Assembly: GCA_014607495.2 (NCBI GenBank)
Contig: CP053170.1
Coordinates: 3,658,001 to 3,722,000 of the forward strand
Length of the DNA stretch: 64,000 nt
DNA from: Carposina sasakii
Taxonomy: Eukaryota; Arthropoda; Insecta; Lepidoptera; Carposinidae
Reading direction: 5' to 3'
The notes beneath the pieces were generated by a model. It was not told the DNA's origin. It was given only the letters and a program-made list of their open reading frames with translations, and made no database searches. The translations under genes were made by a program, and so were the position numbers. Position 1 is the stretch's first letter. Each line of letters opens with the position of its first letter. Below, one piece after another: positions 31,308 through 42,990 of this stretch.

Positions 31308-34300
31308 GGTAATACTTTTAATCTGGAGCAAAAAAAAAGTAAATCTTAGAAAACCGTATGAATGTGTTTGTAAGTATGTGAGAGATAGGGCACAACAGTT
31401 GCGTAGATTAAAAGATCTAAGCGTGAGTAAAGTCATACAGAGAGACAGACGGCGGGACGCGAACTTTGTTTTATACTATATACAGATTTATTGTTTTAGC
31501 AACTATAGTAATACACATTCTGTACAAATTTTAAGTGTCTGCTTCTATTGCTTAGTAAGCGCAAGGGCACTTGAAAAACACCGATAAATTAATACGTATT
31601 GATTCACTGTACACCCCCTTTTCGCTCAGTCTTCGGTCAAAGAAGCTACTTTGGGCGTAAATCTATTTTGTGGGTAAAATACAAAACGAAAAATGGTATG
31701 TAGAGATTTAATAAACTTAAGATGTGTTTTCTGGTGCCACTGGGCTTTCAATTATTGAAAATTGATTTGATTTAGGAGTTACGCAAAGAAATAAATTGGT
31801 AGCGCTAGTTCATCTTACCCTTTACCTTATGTAAGTGATTAAAGGGATATAAGTTCTATTAAAAACGTTTCTCCATTCGTTAAGTAGTAATTGTCACAAT
31901 TTAATATAAATATGTACTATAAACGCTTGTTCCAAAAGTACATACAAGAACTCTCGTGTAACACAATACAGGTTTCCGTAACAATCACATAAACACATTA
32001 ATTAATAATTAATCAGTTTAAAGCTAAAAAAGAAAATCAGTAAAAGATTACCAAAAAACTAATTCCAATCTTTAACCATTTAGTCAATTAAAGCAATTAA
32101 AAAAAGAGTCCAGTATGTTAAGCTTCTTCAGTAGCATTTGAAATCATTGCTACTTTATTGTAATTGTATCAAAGAACATCTTAAGTAAAACAATACTGAT
32201 TTTTATAACAATACAAGAAAACGTTCTACATTGGGAAAATCTAATTTAAAGGAAATTTAATAAAAATATGAACAAGAAACTTACCAAGTATATCATGAAC
32301 TTCAAATATCCAATCATCCAATACAGCAAGGCCAAATCAAAGTCCGTTAATGCTTGCCGAAATAGTCGTATTAAGTAGAGTCCAGAATCCAGTAAATAAG
32401 CCAAGGTCAAACACGATTCAAAACACAATAGGAAACAAGCGAGCGCATTCGACGAACCGAGGTAAGCGAATGAGCTGTGTGAATGAGTAAACCGATTTAT
32501 TGCTAATAGATAGTTTGAATGCGGTAGAAAGAGACAAAATCTAGTACATTCCGTTATGCGGGGAGTGCTCCGCATTTCCGCTATTGCTTTCTTTTATTCT
32601 CACAATCTATGTTGTGCGAACTACAAATGTGGCAACATCGCGCGTGTGCGCATTGGAATTTTTCAACTTCGGACATCCGATGTCATTGATGTAAGTTCGG
32701 CAACGTCGCGCGTGCAGTAGTTTAAATTGTGTAAAGGTAAATAACTTTTTACTTAACCTTCAAGCGGGCGCGCGGTAATTTGTAACGGGAGCGGGCGCGC
32801 GTAACCGAAAAGATGTATGTATGTATGTATGGGATGAATAAAAAAAATAAAGCACTAATTATTCAATAATTATTTATTTATTTGTACTTAGATATATTAT
32901 CATTGTTTTTAAAGTCTAATTTGTCTAAAAAAGTAATTAAAATTATGAAAAAGAAACAAATTTTAAACTAATTAACATAACTCATATTAATATAATTATT
33001 CTTTGGAATAAAAACACTAAATAAGGAACACAGAAGTCATACAACATTAATTAGCAATCAATCAATTTATTTGTCTATAGAACATTGATTGCAAATGAAT
33101 GTTGTATGACTTCTGCAAATATTTTTCATACATAACTTGCATTGCGTTTTTGATTGCCTCCTCTTTTTAGCTGGACATATTTTACAGGTTGCTCTGCATG
33201 TGCCAGAACTAGCTGCTTCTGTATCAGCAGCACCATCCTCCATATTCAGATGCTCCCTTATGTTTCTTTTTAGTTTTCTGGGAAGGCCTACTATCGTTGA
33301 TCTTCTTAGGACGTACTCTTTTGTCAATTCAGTGCCTAATGCCCGTAAATACATTCGCCTTTTCCGTAGAGTGACATTATTTGCCCTCAATATCACCATA
33401 CTATTTATTCCTGCAATATCCAGAAGACGAAAGAATAGTGTCAATGGCCATCTATTATTTTTACTTGGAACCGAATACATTTTTACTTTTTTATCGACTT
33501 CATCGACACCCAAGGGTTTTATTATAAAAAGTAACGATGCTGGGTTTGCGCTTTTAATTTGTACTTTCATCAATTTCTGCAGCACAATGAAGTGATGATA
33601 TAAGAACTACAGATCTTTTCTTTTTAGGCACGTAAGATACGAGTGTTGCTGTATCTGAAAATCCAAATTTACTTGAATATTAAGGTTCGTTTTTATCTAA
33701 AAAGCAAGGAGGTATTTCTTTCTTGTTTTTGCGGATGGTACCCACCACAGAAATCTTATAGTCCTTGGCTAAATCGATCGTCAGCGGCACACTGGTATAC
33801 CAATTGTCGACGGTAAGGTTTCTTCCAGTGCCAGAAATTGGTGTAATTAGCCTCTTCACGACATCTGATGCAGCATTACTCAACTGATATGGGCCTTCAG
33901 GCTGCTTGCCAGCATAAAGTTCAATATTTAGGACGTAAAACGTAGCAGCATCTACTAGTGGATAAAGTTTGATTCCGTATTTGTCAGGCTTTGATTTCAT
34001 GAACTGTCGGAAAGGACATTTTCCTCGAAAGCCAACCATCATCTCATCGATTAGAACATTCTCTCCCACTGAATATGACAAAAGACAGTTTTTATTTTTA
34101 TTTTTTATTTTTTATTTTCTTTATTAGGAAAACCAACAGCATTTACATTTTATAATAATTACAGGTAAATTTAATTTATAATTAGGCCAAGAATAGGTTT
34201 TCACAATATTTCTGTGTTAAAGTGGTACGTTTAGAAACAGGGGCAAAGACAGCTTCCCACCCATACAATGTGGACTTGTTTTTTCAAAGTATAAATATTT

Positions 34301-34591
34301 CAAAGCATCAAACAATTTGTATGAGTGAGGAACCGCCTCAGCAAAGAGATTAATAACAGAGTAAAATGACTTACTATTCCTTAACTTAAAAATAAAAACA
34401 CTACACCTAGGTCAATTGATTACCTATATATTTGATGTGATAAGGCAAAACGAATAATATTATTTACCACCAACATATATTACCATCACTGGACGCGACA
34501 GCTAGAAAGTATATGCAATTTTGGGATCATGATGAGAATGAGAACCAATGTATACAGACTGGTATATGGCATTAAAAATACAAAATAAGTC

Positions 34592-37486
34592 TCAACGAAC
34601 AAAAGATTTTACAAGATGACACTTGAAACTATTCCTACTAAGATTAAAGATATCAATAGTTTTGAATTGTTTATTGTAAACAGACAAAATGCGGGGAAAG
34701 ATGGCATTTCTGGCATAATTTGTACTTGTCAGCGAGACCGAGAATAGAGGAGTATGTCTTGTGCGACGTCTTGGTGTACAAAATTGAATATTTTTTAGAA
34801 GAGAAGGACTAACAAGCCTGCCATGAAGGACATCATATAGAAACATAGAATCGAGCACCATTCTTCTTTGCTCCAGCGTCAATAAGTTGTTATGTGTGCA
34901 TGTATCTTCATAGGTTTTAAAGTACTTTTTTTGTTTATAATTTAGAAAACGTATGAATTGAATTTGAATATGTTCTATCTGATCTATGTATTTTCTATAT
35001 TGAGGTGTCCATATGCAGCTAGCATACTCTAAGATACTTCGTACATAGGCAAAGTATAATGATTTAATACAGTACGGCTTGTTAAAATGCTGGCAGATTC
35101 GCTTAATAAAGCCGAGGTTCTTATAGGCTTTGTTAGTTATAACATTTATATGTTCATCCATCAGACATTTGCTGTCAAAGATCACACCCAGATCACGCAC
35201 AGAAGAAACTCTTTTAATTATGTTACTATTAAGGCAGTAATTAAATTTTATTGGATTACGACGACGTGTGAAAGTAATTGTCTCACATTTATTGACATTG
35301 ACAGTAATTTTATTTAATACATAGTACTCAGATAGTGCATCTAGGTCTTGTTGAAGATTTTGACAGTCACTTATATCATTTACTTTGATGAATATCTTTT
35401 TATCGTCAGCGTACAATAGGTGCTCAGAGTGCGAAAAACATTCATGAATATCATGGATAAATACGTTGTAAAAAAGTGGTCCCAGCAGTGAACCTTGCGG
35501 CACACCAGACGAAACACCAACAAAATCTGACCTGTAGCCACCGACCACCACAGCCTGTGACCTATTTGAAAGGTACGATTCAATCCACCTCAATAGATTT
35601 CCACAGATCCCTAGTTTGTATAACTTATTGCGTAGGATGGTGTGGTCCACGCGATCGAAAGCTTTTTCAAAGTCTGTATAAACCACATCCACCTGACCAC
35701 CATTGTCCATACCATGCAATATAAAAGATGAAAATAGCCCGAGATTAGACAACACCGACCTACGTTTGAGGAAGCCATGTTGGTTTTCGGGAATGCCACC
35801 ACAAATTATGCCATAAATATTATCAAATACAATTTTTTCTATGATTTTACTGAAGATGTTGAGAATAGATATGGGACGATAATTATCGATTTTACTTATT
35901 AGACCTTTTTTATGAATAGGGACAATAAGGGCTTGTTTCCATTTCGATGGGACGATGCCTTCTTTAAGGGAGCGGTTAATAAGAATAGTGAGAGGAATGG
36001 ACAGTTTTTCGGCACAGTTAATTATGTATATTGGGTGGATTTTGTCGCTTCCAGCACCTTTGTTGCGGTTTACGCATTTCAATTTTTCATGAACTTGTTT
36101 TTCAGTAACAATAATGGACGCAATAGTATTTAATGTTGTTGGTGGGACTGACGGCAGAGGTGTATTTTGGGATAGCGGAGAAGTAGATTGAAGAAAAACA
36201 CTTTGAAAAAAGTTATTAAACGCCCGTGCAACGTCGTTACCATCGGTAAAAGTCTCAGTAGCAAGTGTAAATTTCTGAGGATAAACTGAGCTACCCCTTT
36301 TGGACCTTACATAACTCCATAATCTTTTGGGATTTTTTATTATATCCTTTTCAACTGTTTCCGTGTAACTAACAAAGGATTGACGCTCTAATTTATGGAA
36401 TCTCTTTCTTAAAAGGGCGAATTCATCGTAATCACGAGGATTTTTGAATCGTTTCCAGCGTTTATGAATTTTTAGTTTTTCCTTTAAAAGTTTAATAAGA
36501 GATGTATTATACCATAAGGGATATCTCTGTTTAGGTAGGCTGTGAGTAAAAGGAACAAAAAGGTTAATGCTATTAATAATTTCTTCATAAAGAATATTCG
36601 ACGCCTCTTCCACAGAAATGTTCTCATTGAGTTTGCTCGACCAGTCAATTTTTGAGAGGTATTCATTGATCTTATCGTAGTCTCCTTTATAAAATTTGAA
36701 TCTAGTTATTTTGTTTTCAGCTAAGGGTGTTATTATAAGGTCTGTAGCATCAACAACAAAAGCCGGATGAGCGACATCTTCAGGTAGTAAGGGACTATCC
36801 GATTTACTTATTTCGACTGAGAAGTTCGAGAAAGTGAGGTCAAGTACATTGTCGCAATGGTTAGCTATAGTATTATTTTGAGAGAGACCTAATTCCGCCG
36901 TTATATTAACAAGTTTTTCAGCAGCCTCTTGGATGTCTTGTAATCCACGTTTTAAAACTATGGGTCCATTTTCATTCCACCGAATACAGGGTAGGTTAAA
37001 GTCGCCCAAGTACATAACGTTAGCAGGTGTGTTTAAAGAACACACGGCAGTCAGGGAGTTAAGTACAACATCGATATCACGATGTTGATTAGGAGGCCCA
37101 CCAGGGATATAGGCAGCTCCAATGTGGAGATCCAAAGAACCCCTATGTTGATCAGGGAATAAGGATTTCGAAGGAATCGTCACCCACAGGCAATCAGTAA
37201 GAGGCGAGGACCACTCGGAGCGCAGCTCGGCTCCCAGCTCCCTCAATACACAGATCATAACCCCTCCACCGTACTTTTTACCGGTCGTGACAGCGTTACG
37301 GTCTAAACGAAAAACCTGGTATCGATCATCGCAAATTTCATTGTCAAAAATACCATCATGCAACCACGTCTCAACAATAACAATTATGTCGAAATTATTA
37401 GACTGAATACTTCTTAAGATATGCGAACACTTGGTTCTCAATCCCCTCACATTCTGATAATATACCTGTAATCTACGAAAAGCCAT
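34592..37486 (-). CDS. LINE ORF2: APE endonuclease plus reverse transcriptase
   Basis: The ORF gives 964 residues from MAFRRLQVYY. The N-terminal quarter is an apurinic-type endonuclease (YYQNVRGLRT, VETWLHD, GGGVMI, YLGDFNLP). The reverse transcriptase follows, with NYRPIS, TDFEKAFDRVDH, GVPQGSLLGPL and the active-site YADD. No RNase H domain is recognisable after it. The frame is intact. It would nick target DNA and copy the LINE RNA there. The exact clade (CR1, Kiri, Daphne or similar) cannot be fixed by eye. Confidence 0.9.
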   Translation of the reverse strand: MAFRRLQVYYQNVRGLRTKCSHILRSIQSNNFDIIVIVETWLHDGIFDNEICDDRYQVFRLDRNAVTTGKKYGGGVMICVLRELGAELRSEWSSPLTDCLWVTIPSKSLFPDQHRGSLDLHIGAAYIPGGPPNQHRDIDVVLNSLTAVCSLNTPANVMYLGDFNLPCIRWNENGPIVLKRGLQDIQEAAEKLVNITAELGLSQNNTIANHCDNVLDLTFSNFSVEISKSDSPLLPEDVAHPAFVVDATDLIITPLAENKITRFKFYKGDYDKINEYLSKIDWSSKLNENISVEEASNILYEEIINSINLFVPFTHSLPKQRYPLWYNTSLIKLLKEKLKIHKRWKRFKNPRDYDEFALLRKRFHKLERQSFVSYTETVEKDIIKNPKRLWSYVRSKRGSSVYPQKFTLATETFTDGNDVARAFNNFFQSVFLQSTSPLSQNTPLPSVPPTTLNTIASIIVTEKQVHEKLKCVNRNKGAGSDKIHPIYIINCAEKLSIPLTILINRSLKEGIVPSKWKQALIVPIHKKGLISKIDNYRPISILNIFSKIIEKIVFDNIYGIICGGIPENQHGFLKRRSVLSNLGLFSSFILHGMDNGGQVDVVYTDFEKAFDRVDHTILRNKLYKLGICGNLLRWIESYLSNRSQAVVVGGYRSDFVGVSSGVPQGSLLGPLFYNVFIHDIHECFSHSEHLLYADDKKIFIKVNDISDCQNLQQDLDALSEYYVLNKITVNVNKCETITFTRRRNPIKFNYCLNSNIIKRVSSVRDLGVIFDSKCLMDEHINVITNKAYKNLGFIKRICQHFNKPYCIKSLYFAYVRSILEYASCIWTPQYRKYIDQIEHIQIQFIRFLNYKQKKYFKTYEDTCTHNNLLTLEQRRMVLDSMFLYDVLHGRLVSPSLLKNIQFCTPRRRTRHTPLFSVSLTSTNYARNAIFPRILSVYNKQFKTIDIFNLSRNSFKCHLVKSFVR

Positions 37487-38312
37487 AATAAAATAACACA
37501 CTATCAGGTCTGTCTTTTGTCAAAAAGCAATCACAATAAGCCAGTGCGAAGTCTGTATACTTATATTGCTTTAGTATCTTTATCTTATTTATCTTATACC
37601 TATTCAAAAATAATATGTCAGCAGGCAAGTAAACACAGTGACGAAAACAATTAGAAGACCGAATACTAAACCGCAGAGCATTACTCAGTTTTGCGTCGTT
37701 TAGTGTATTTCCGAAGAAGAAAAAAAAGTATAAATATTCTTTATAAAAAGGTATATAACGACATATAAGATAAGAGCAAACAATCACTTTTAATATAAGT
37801 TCCGCAGAGAGTATATCAATGTAAATGTAAACTACCTGCCTAATATAAAGGTATTGTATATATAGGTATATTGTAAATATTATTGGGTACGCGCAGTTAA
37901 TTGTTATACTTATAATAGATTCCACAAAGTATATACTAAAACACATGAGTAGTAATACCTGCTTAACATAAAGGTATACTTTATCAAGATTATAGCATGG
38001 AATATACATCACTTTACATTTCATAAAGTATCGGATATTGGCATACAATAACAGTTTCGCAGTCAAAATGAATAACCAAGTTAATAGCAACAATTCATTA
38101 TAAAATAGTAGTAGGCTATGAAGTGCGTAATTAACAATTTTAGCATTAGATATTGGTAGGCACGGTGATTGGCAATAGTATAGGTATGTGACAACATTAT
38201 TATTACGTAAGTCGTTCGCGTTGCAGTCCAGAGATAACAATGTATTTTTATATTCGAGTGTAATAGATGTAGTTAATTTAATTCTAGTGAAATATATAAC
38301 AAAATAAAGCAA
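37473..38312 (-). CDS. Hydrophobic 279-codon ORF between LINE ORF1 and ORF2
   Basis: This frame begins 20 bases after the ORF1 stop and overlaps the ORF2 start by 14 bases. It is rich in Ile, Leu, Tyr, Phe and Cys, with several stretches long enough to span a membrane. No domain is recognised. The DNA is very AT-rich, where stop codons should be frequent, so an open run this long is unexpected. It may be a real extra protein, a chance frame in a biased spacer, or an insertion. There is no other support. Confidence 0.3.
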   Translation of the reverse strand: MLYFVIYFTRIKLTTSITLEYKNTLLSLDCNANDLRNNNVVTYLYYCQSPCLPISNAKIVNYALHSLLLFYNELLLLTWLFILTAKLLLYANIRYFMKCKVMYIPCYNLDKVYLYVKQVLLLMCFSIYFVESIISITINCAYPIIFTIYLYIQYLYIRQVVYIYIDILSAELILKVIVCSYLICRYIPFYKEYLYFFFFFGNTLNDAKLSNALRFSIRSSNCFRHCVYLPADILFLNRYKINKIKILKQYKYTDFALAYCDCFLTKDRPDSVLFYYGFS

Positions 38313-38332
38313 AGCTATAAACCTTAAGCTTA

Positions 38333-39338
38333 TCAGACTATTTTTTTGAGATCGATTTCGCTCCTTATGAGAATGGAAGGTGTCCCATCTGCTTTTCTTA
38401 TATATATCTGACAGTTTTTTACCCAGGTGTATAGATATAACTTAGCACGGGCGAGTTCCTTTGTTTTTTTCAACAGCGCCTTATTCTCAGGTGTGAGATG
38501 TTCGTTAACGTAAATACGGTATTCCATCAGAGAGATATTGAGGTACTTTGTCGTAAGTGATCGATGTTTTCTTACTCCAGATATAATAGAATCCTTTAAT
38601 AGGCGAGAACGCAGCTTCGCTATGATGACCTTCGGGCGCCCAGCAACAGGATTACGCGGCTGCACACGATTAATATGTTCTATGTTATCGGTACTCAAAG
38701 ACACTCCCACTGCATGTGCTAGTGTAATTAATATGTTGTATAGGTCTTCTGTGTTAGACTCAGGTATCCCTATTATCTCTAAGTTCAGAATTCGGTCTCG
38801 CTGCTGAAGGGCGTTGAACTCGTTGCGCAAATCACTTATCCGAGTATTCAAGTTGCTAAAATCAGCAGATTTTTGTAGGTTCATAGTGCTTATTTCCAGT
38901 GACTTTATACGCTTTTCGCAATCTGTTTGGATGTTAGATTGATATTCAGCGGTTTTTTTCTAGTTCCTGTACTGAATTGATTAATTGTTTATGCTGCGCT
39001 TGCATTTCAATTAAGGATTTCTCGAAGTTTGTATAGTCAGTGCGAAGTCTAGCCAAGTCAGCCTGCATCTCGCTGGATTTCTCAGATAAGATGTTGAGTT
39101 TGGGCACAATACATGTATTAATGTTGTTGTTGATTTGTGAGACACCATTTTCAAGGTCTTGTTTTAGGGTCGATATTCTTGAAAACAATGACTGGGACAT
39201 GACCTCTATTTGTTCTGCTAAAGATTCACCGGATTGTTTCCTCTTACGTAGAACAACGCGTGCGGGGCCGTCCATGCCGGCGAGGCTGGTGAGGTCAGGG
39301 TTTGAGGAGTATTTATCTGTAGTTTTAGATAGCGGCAT
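38333..39338 (-). pseudogene. LINE ORF1, coiled-coil RNA-binding type, one frameshift
   Basis: The start is MPLSKTTDKY at 39338. A heptad-rich coiled coil spans roughly residues 45-160. A one-base excess at a T7 run (38953-38959) breaks the frame after LEKN. The next frame continues through an RRM-like region (RILNLEIIGIPE, KVIIAKLRSR) to the stop at 38333. Intact length would be about 335 residues, as expected for an ORF1p that coats LINE RNA. The shift may be a sequencing error. Confidence 0.75.
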
Positions 39339-41030
39339 ACCGTAGTAAGTAGATATACTACAATATATTATTTTCCACAAAAATAATAATATCCTCCAAT
39401 TACCCAAAAAGATTATTTTGCACCAAGATTAAGATTGCACCAAACTTCACCTTAGGTAATGGTAACAAGGCACAAAAACTAAACCCAGCAGCAACGTGGT
39501 CCTTATCTACCTGCGCATGCGACACTCTAGTCTCTCACTGTCACAGAAACGTCAAAAGTCAACTATAGTATTTTGCGAATTTGAGTAATCACAACTTCAC
39601 TTAAGGTTTATTTTAGAAAATAAGTTATTAGGTTAAATTAATTTATCAATATGTAGTGTACAAAACGACCACTCCGGACGGTGTCCGACGAATTATCGGT
39701 CGACGAGTTTTCTGTAAACGTATCTAAAACTTCTCTTATTGGCGCAGCTTTGTCTAGAGTACGACGAGCTTGTCGCGTAGTAGCATCATCGAACCGCAAT
39801 GAATTTTCTAGAAATTTTACTCTTTTCACTGACATAGTAGTAGGAAAAATAGGTATACCTGTCCCATCACTTGCATATAAATCTTCTAAATTGGCGTGTA
39901 ATGTCTTCAAGGATCCCGCTATGTACAATAGTCCGAAAAGTGCTCGGATTTCCACCGAATCTGTCGGTTTGCAGTCACGTATTCTGTTATACGATGGTAC
40001 TTTTTTTTGAATAAATTCGTTGGTATGTTCAACAACTTTTTCAATAATATTCTCTGAAATGAATAAGCTCCAGGCTTGCGTAAATGTCGTCACACCCACA
40101 CAGTTCCTACATCTTCCGTTAGAATATTTTGAACTTGACGCCTCACTCTGTTATTGTTAGATTTTTGCCACTTAGTTACTTTATCGCGCCCTGTAAAGAA
40201 AGTATTTATTTCTGAAAGTAGCAAATCATCCTCTTCTGAGTCCGAGAAGTTTGATTCCTCAGCAGGTAAAGGTTCCTGTGCAATGTTGTCAGAAGTTTCA
40301 GAGCCTTGGTCGCTAAGCTCCGATTCACTCTCTTCTTCATCTTCTTTAAGTAATTCCTCGAGTATTGCACTTTGTGATAATCGTCTACGACTCATTTTAT
40401 AAATAAAAACGCAAGATTAATTCGATGATACTGAATGATGGCCGCAGAACTACTATGAGCGGAACGAGGGTATGTCGCGTTGAGCGTCGCGCGTAAACTT
40501 TTCGACGACAGGCGCGTGTAGTCTTTTCGACGACTGCGCCGAGACTAAAACAATTGCGAACTGTGGAGAGGGGGGGGGGAGCGCCCCGAGCGACAGCCTA
40601 TTCTTTGTTTTACTCCCAATGACATAGCGACAGGCTACTAGAAGTGAGAAATAAATGTAATAGGTAATAACAGTAATATGAACGAAAGTGTACTAAGCGC
40701 GGTCGATTCGACTACGCGCGCCCGCTTGAAGGTTAATAAATCACGGGATTTTTTCTGCTCTTTAAAATTAATACCGGAATTTGAGGCATATCCACTTTAT
40801 TCTTTCGCTGTATGAAATCAGTGCAAGTACATAAATGACTACCTAATTCCGACCTCTCGTAATGACCCAGATTTTTATGAAAGGTACATTTTTCAGTGGC
40901 TCATTGTTTAAATCTTGTGCCATTCAATACTGTTATCGCCCTATTCCAAAATTCATTATGAATACATTTTTCAGTACCTGCTCTTTTTAAAGGTTTCCTT
41001 CTTTTTTTCTAGAATGACATGCTGGTATTT

Positions 41031-41476
41031 TTATTTATGTAGAATTCTTGATTCTCCATGTCCGCAGTCAGCATTATAAACATCGAAAATGTTGTTCCAT
41101 TTAACTCTATTGGCTTCAAATATATTTCGATAGTAAATTATTATTAGACTCCCTTTTATAAGATGGGGTGGATATAAAACCATATATGACACTAGTTGTA
41201 TTCCCACTTGATTGAATTGTGTCATCTGAATCTAATTCTAGTTTCTACCACTAATTCTAGTTTTCTAGTACTATTCAGTCGCGTTAAGCTCATCACTCTG
41301 CAGTTTTATAATACTTATGTATATACTTAAAATAGTAGTTTATAGAGAGAGAGTAGAATGTAACTGACTCCTTTTGATGTCCTCTAACAAACTGTTAATG
41401 ACGTTAGAAACTTGTTCCTTGATCAGAGACTAAGACAATTGGTACAAGCCCTGTATTGGTCACTGCTGCAACAATA
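41031..41476 (-). pseudogene. P-element (THAP9-like) transposase remnant
   Basis: Minus-strand fragments in several frames match the P-element core: VAAVTNTGLVPIVLVSDQGT, then PPHLIKG, then FDVYNADCGHGESRILHK. Stops and shifts separate them, and both ends of the element are missing. Sequence 40867-41030 just left of it has no recognisable feature. Confidence 0.5.
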
Positions 41477-42189
41477 GGTACTTTTAATAAATTACTATTA
41501 TTATTTAATATAAATATTTCACACACTTCAATTTCAGTTTCAGTACACATCCTCTTTGGGAGTATAGAATGTTCTTCTAAATCATATTCTTACACTCCCA
41601 AAATGCCAGTACAAGAACGCTCAAGTAATGCACTAACTTGTTCCATTATTGGATCCACTTTAATATCTGAATGTCCATTTCCAGTAGTACTTACTCTCTT
41701 TATTTTTATTATAGTACAGCTTACTTTCTGTTTTTAGTTCCTCCAGTCCCATACCTTCATTAACGAATCTGGTTCTGAAAAAAGGAATTTATGTATGAGT
41801 AGGTATTTTTAAAGTTTAGGTATAAGCCTGTACCACATATTACAAATCAGTAACAGAGGATTAAATAAATAAAAGACTTTACCTGAATACCGTTGAAAAC
41901 CAAATTAAAGCATCGGTCACATCAACACATTCATTAATTTTCGTCTCATTAGCAAGGCCGTCTTAAACTAGGGGCCCTTGGGCACAAAAGAATTTGGGGC
42001 CCTTTTGGAAAGTAAAAAAGCGAATTATAATATTATTTTTACTAAGTACTCGTATGACCATTTATTATATATAATCAAATACAGTATGATATTATATGTC
42101 ATTAATGATATTAGAATGCTGCTGGTTTTTTGGATTTGTTTCTGCAGAAAAAAACAAAATGTAGGAAGTTATTCGGGATAAAAATATTT

Positions 42190-42520
42190 TCCTAGGATAA
42201 AAAGTAGCCTATGTGTTAATCCTGATCTTCTCTGAACATCAACTTCCACAACGCCCTTCATGAAGCTAAGGATTCCAGCAGATGGAGGGAAATTGTACGA
42301 GAGAAACTGAAGCAGTGGGGGAGTCGCGACCCTCAGTAATGAGGAAAACGACGCGAGGAGGAGGATGTGTTAATTCAGGGTGTCGGCTAACTCCATACCA
42401 AATTTTATTAAAATCGCTCCAGCCGTTTTTACGTGAAAGAGTAACAAACATCCATCCATTTATCCATCCATCCATCCATCCATACTCACAAACTTTCGCG
42501 TTTATAATATAAGTAGGATA
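42190..42520 (+). repeat. RTE/SINE-type 3' end with CATC microsatellite
   Basis: Sequence such as 'agtagcctatgtgttaatc', 'ccataccaaattttattaaa' and the end 'tataatataagtaggat' is the 3' end shared by lepidopteran RTE LINEs and SINEs. A foreign segment of about 150 bp interrupts it near 42221-42375. A (CATC)n run lies at 42450-42482. Confidence 0.65.
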
Positions 42521-42689
42521 GAGCTGATCTGATGATGGAGCTGGAAGGTGGCCATAGGAACTCCGTAATTAAACGACACAACCCTATCGAATAGGCTCGT
42601 TCGATTCGATCGGTTCATTTTATAAACAAAATTAATAAAAGCTTATTTTTAAATAAAGGTTTTTTAAACTGAAGCTTACTTTTAATAGT

Positions 42690-42990
42690 TATCAGAAAAT
42701 CCTGCTCACTGATAATCATTAGGCAAAGGAATATTCTCGTAGCAATTTCGACGTTTGAAAAAGTTTCTTCCAATTTATTTGATTTTATTATGGTATTTAA
42801 GGTTGAGATATTTAAATCCGCTGATGGCTTTGCTATGATTTGAAAATTTTGACTTTAATGAAAACATTCTGTTTTGAGCTCATCTGCATTAATGTCTTCA
42901 TAATAAAATTCAGCAAATTCTTTGGTAAACTCACCAGGTTCGATTGTTGTAAACTGACAAAGAAAACTAAATCGACTTTAGACGGTGCAG
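42690..42990 (-). pseudogene. hAT-4 transposase remnant
   Basis: Minus-strand pieces such as EPGEFTKEFAEFYYEDINADELK and LEETFSNVEIATRIFLCL match the C-terminal region of TTF/ZMYM-type hAT transposases. The conserved serine-rich dimerisation part is lost. Many stops are present. Confidence 0.45.

Larger units (their letters stand above)
34088..39706 (-). mobile_element. Near-full-length LINE (CR1/Jockey group), 5.6 kb
   Basis: The LINE interrupts the piggyBac-2 gene. The flanking sequence joins as ...caaaagaca/gttttctg..., with a probable 5-bp duplication GTTTT at both borders. The 3' tail is a TAAAAA-type repeat (34093-34125 on the plus strand). Order on the minus strand: 5' UTR (39706-39339), ORF1, an unexpected ORF, ORF2, and a 3' UTR (34591-34126). 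The presence of a 5' UTR and both ORFs suggests little 5' truncation. Confidence 0.88.
33067..40395 (-). pseudogene. piggyBac-2 transposase, broken and split by a LINE
   Basis: The N-terminal part starts at 40395 (MSRRRLSQSAIL, acidic) and shifts frame near 40095. The LINE insertion at 39706/34088 separates it from the catalytic part. That part includes [12 protein letters not shown] and [11 protein letters not shown] (34081-33680), then a TAA and at least one more stop and shift between 33680 and 33585. It ends with the GVDEVDKKVKMYS block and a cysteine-rich tail (CKICPAKK ... CMKNIC). Removing the LINE rejoins the reading frame across the site. The gene is clearly inactive. Confidence 0.88.
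32757..40732 (-). mobile_element. piggyBac-2, containing a LINE
   Basis: TTAA duplications lie at 32753-32756 and 40733-40736. The ends are CCTTCAAGCGGGCGCGC inverted repeats of at least 16 bp. About 2.36 kb remains once the LINE is removed. The right end has GC-rich sequence and a G-run (40569-40578). The element inserted into hAT-3 upstream of that transposase. Confidence 0.93.
29478..40858 (-). mobile_element. hAT-3, containing piggyBac-2
   Basis: The 8-bp duplication GTAATGAC lies at 29470-29477 and 40859-40866. The ends share about 38 bp (AGAGGTCGGAATTAGGTAG then TCATTTATGTACTTGCA), with an AG indel and a mismatched outermost base. Without the inserted piggyBac the element is about 3.4 kb. 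Its transposase is broken. Sequence 31308-32752 is AT-rich 5' region; nothing else is identified there. Confidence 0.9.

Noticed and set aside
32246..32575. Minus-strand ORF of 109 codons in the hAT-3 5' region
   Set aside because: It is low-complexity and hydrophobic with no homology recognised, and it lies in the expected promoter region of hAT-3.
33137..33595. Plus-strand ORF of 152 codons
   Set aside because: It is antisense to the piggyBac-2 transposase C-terminus.
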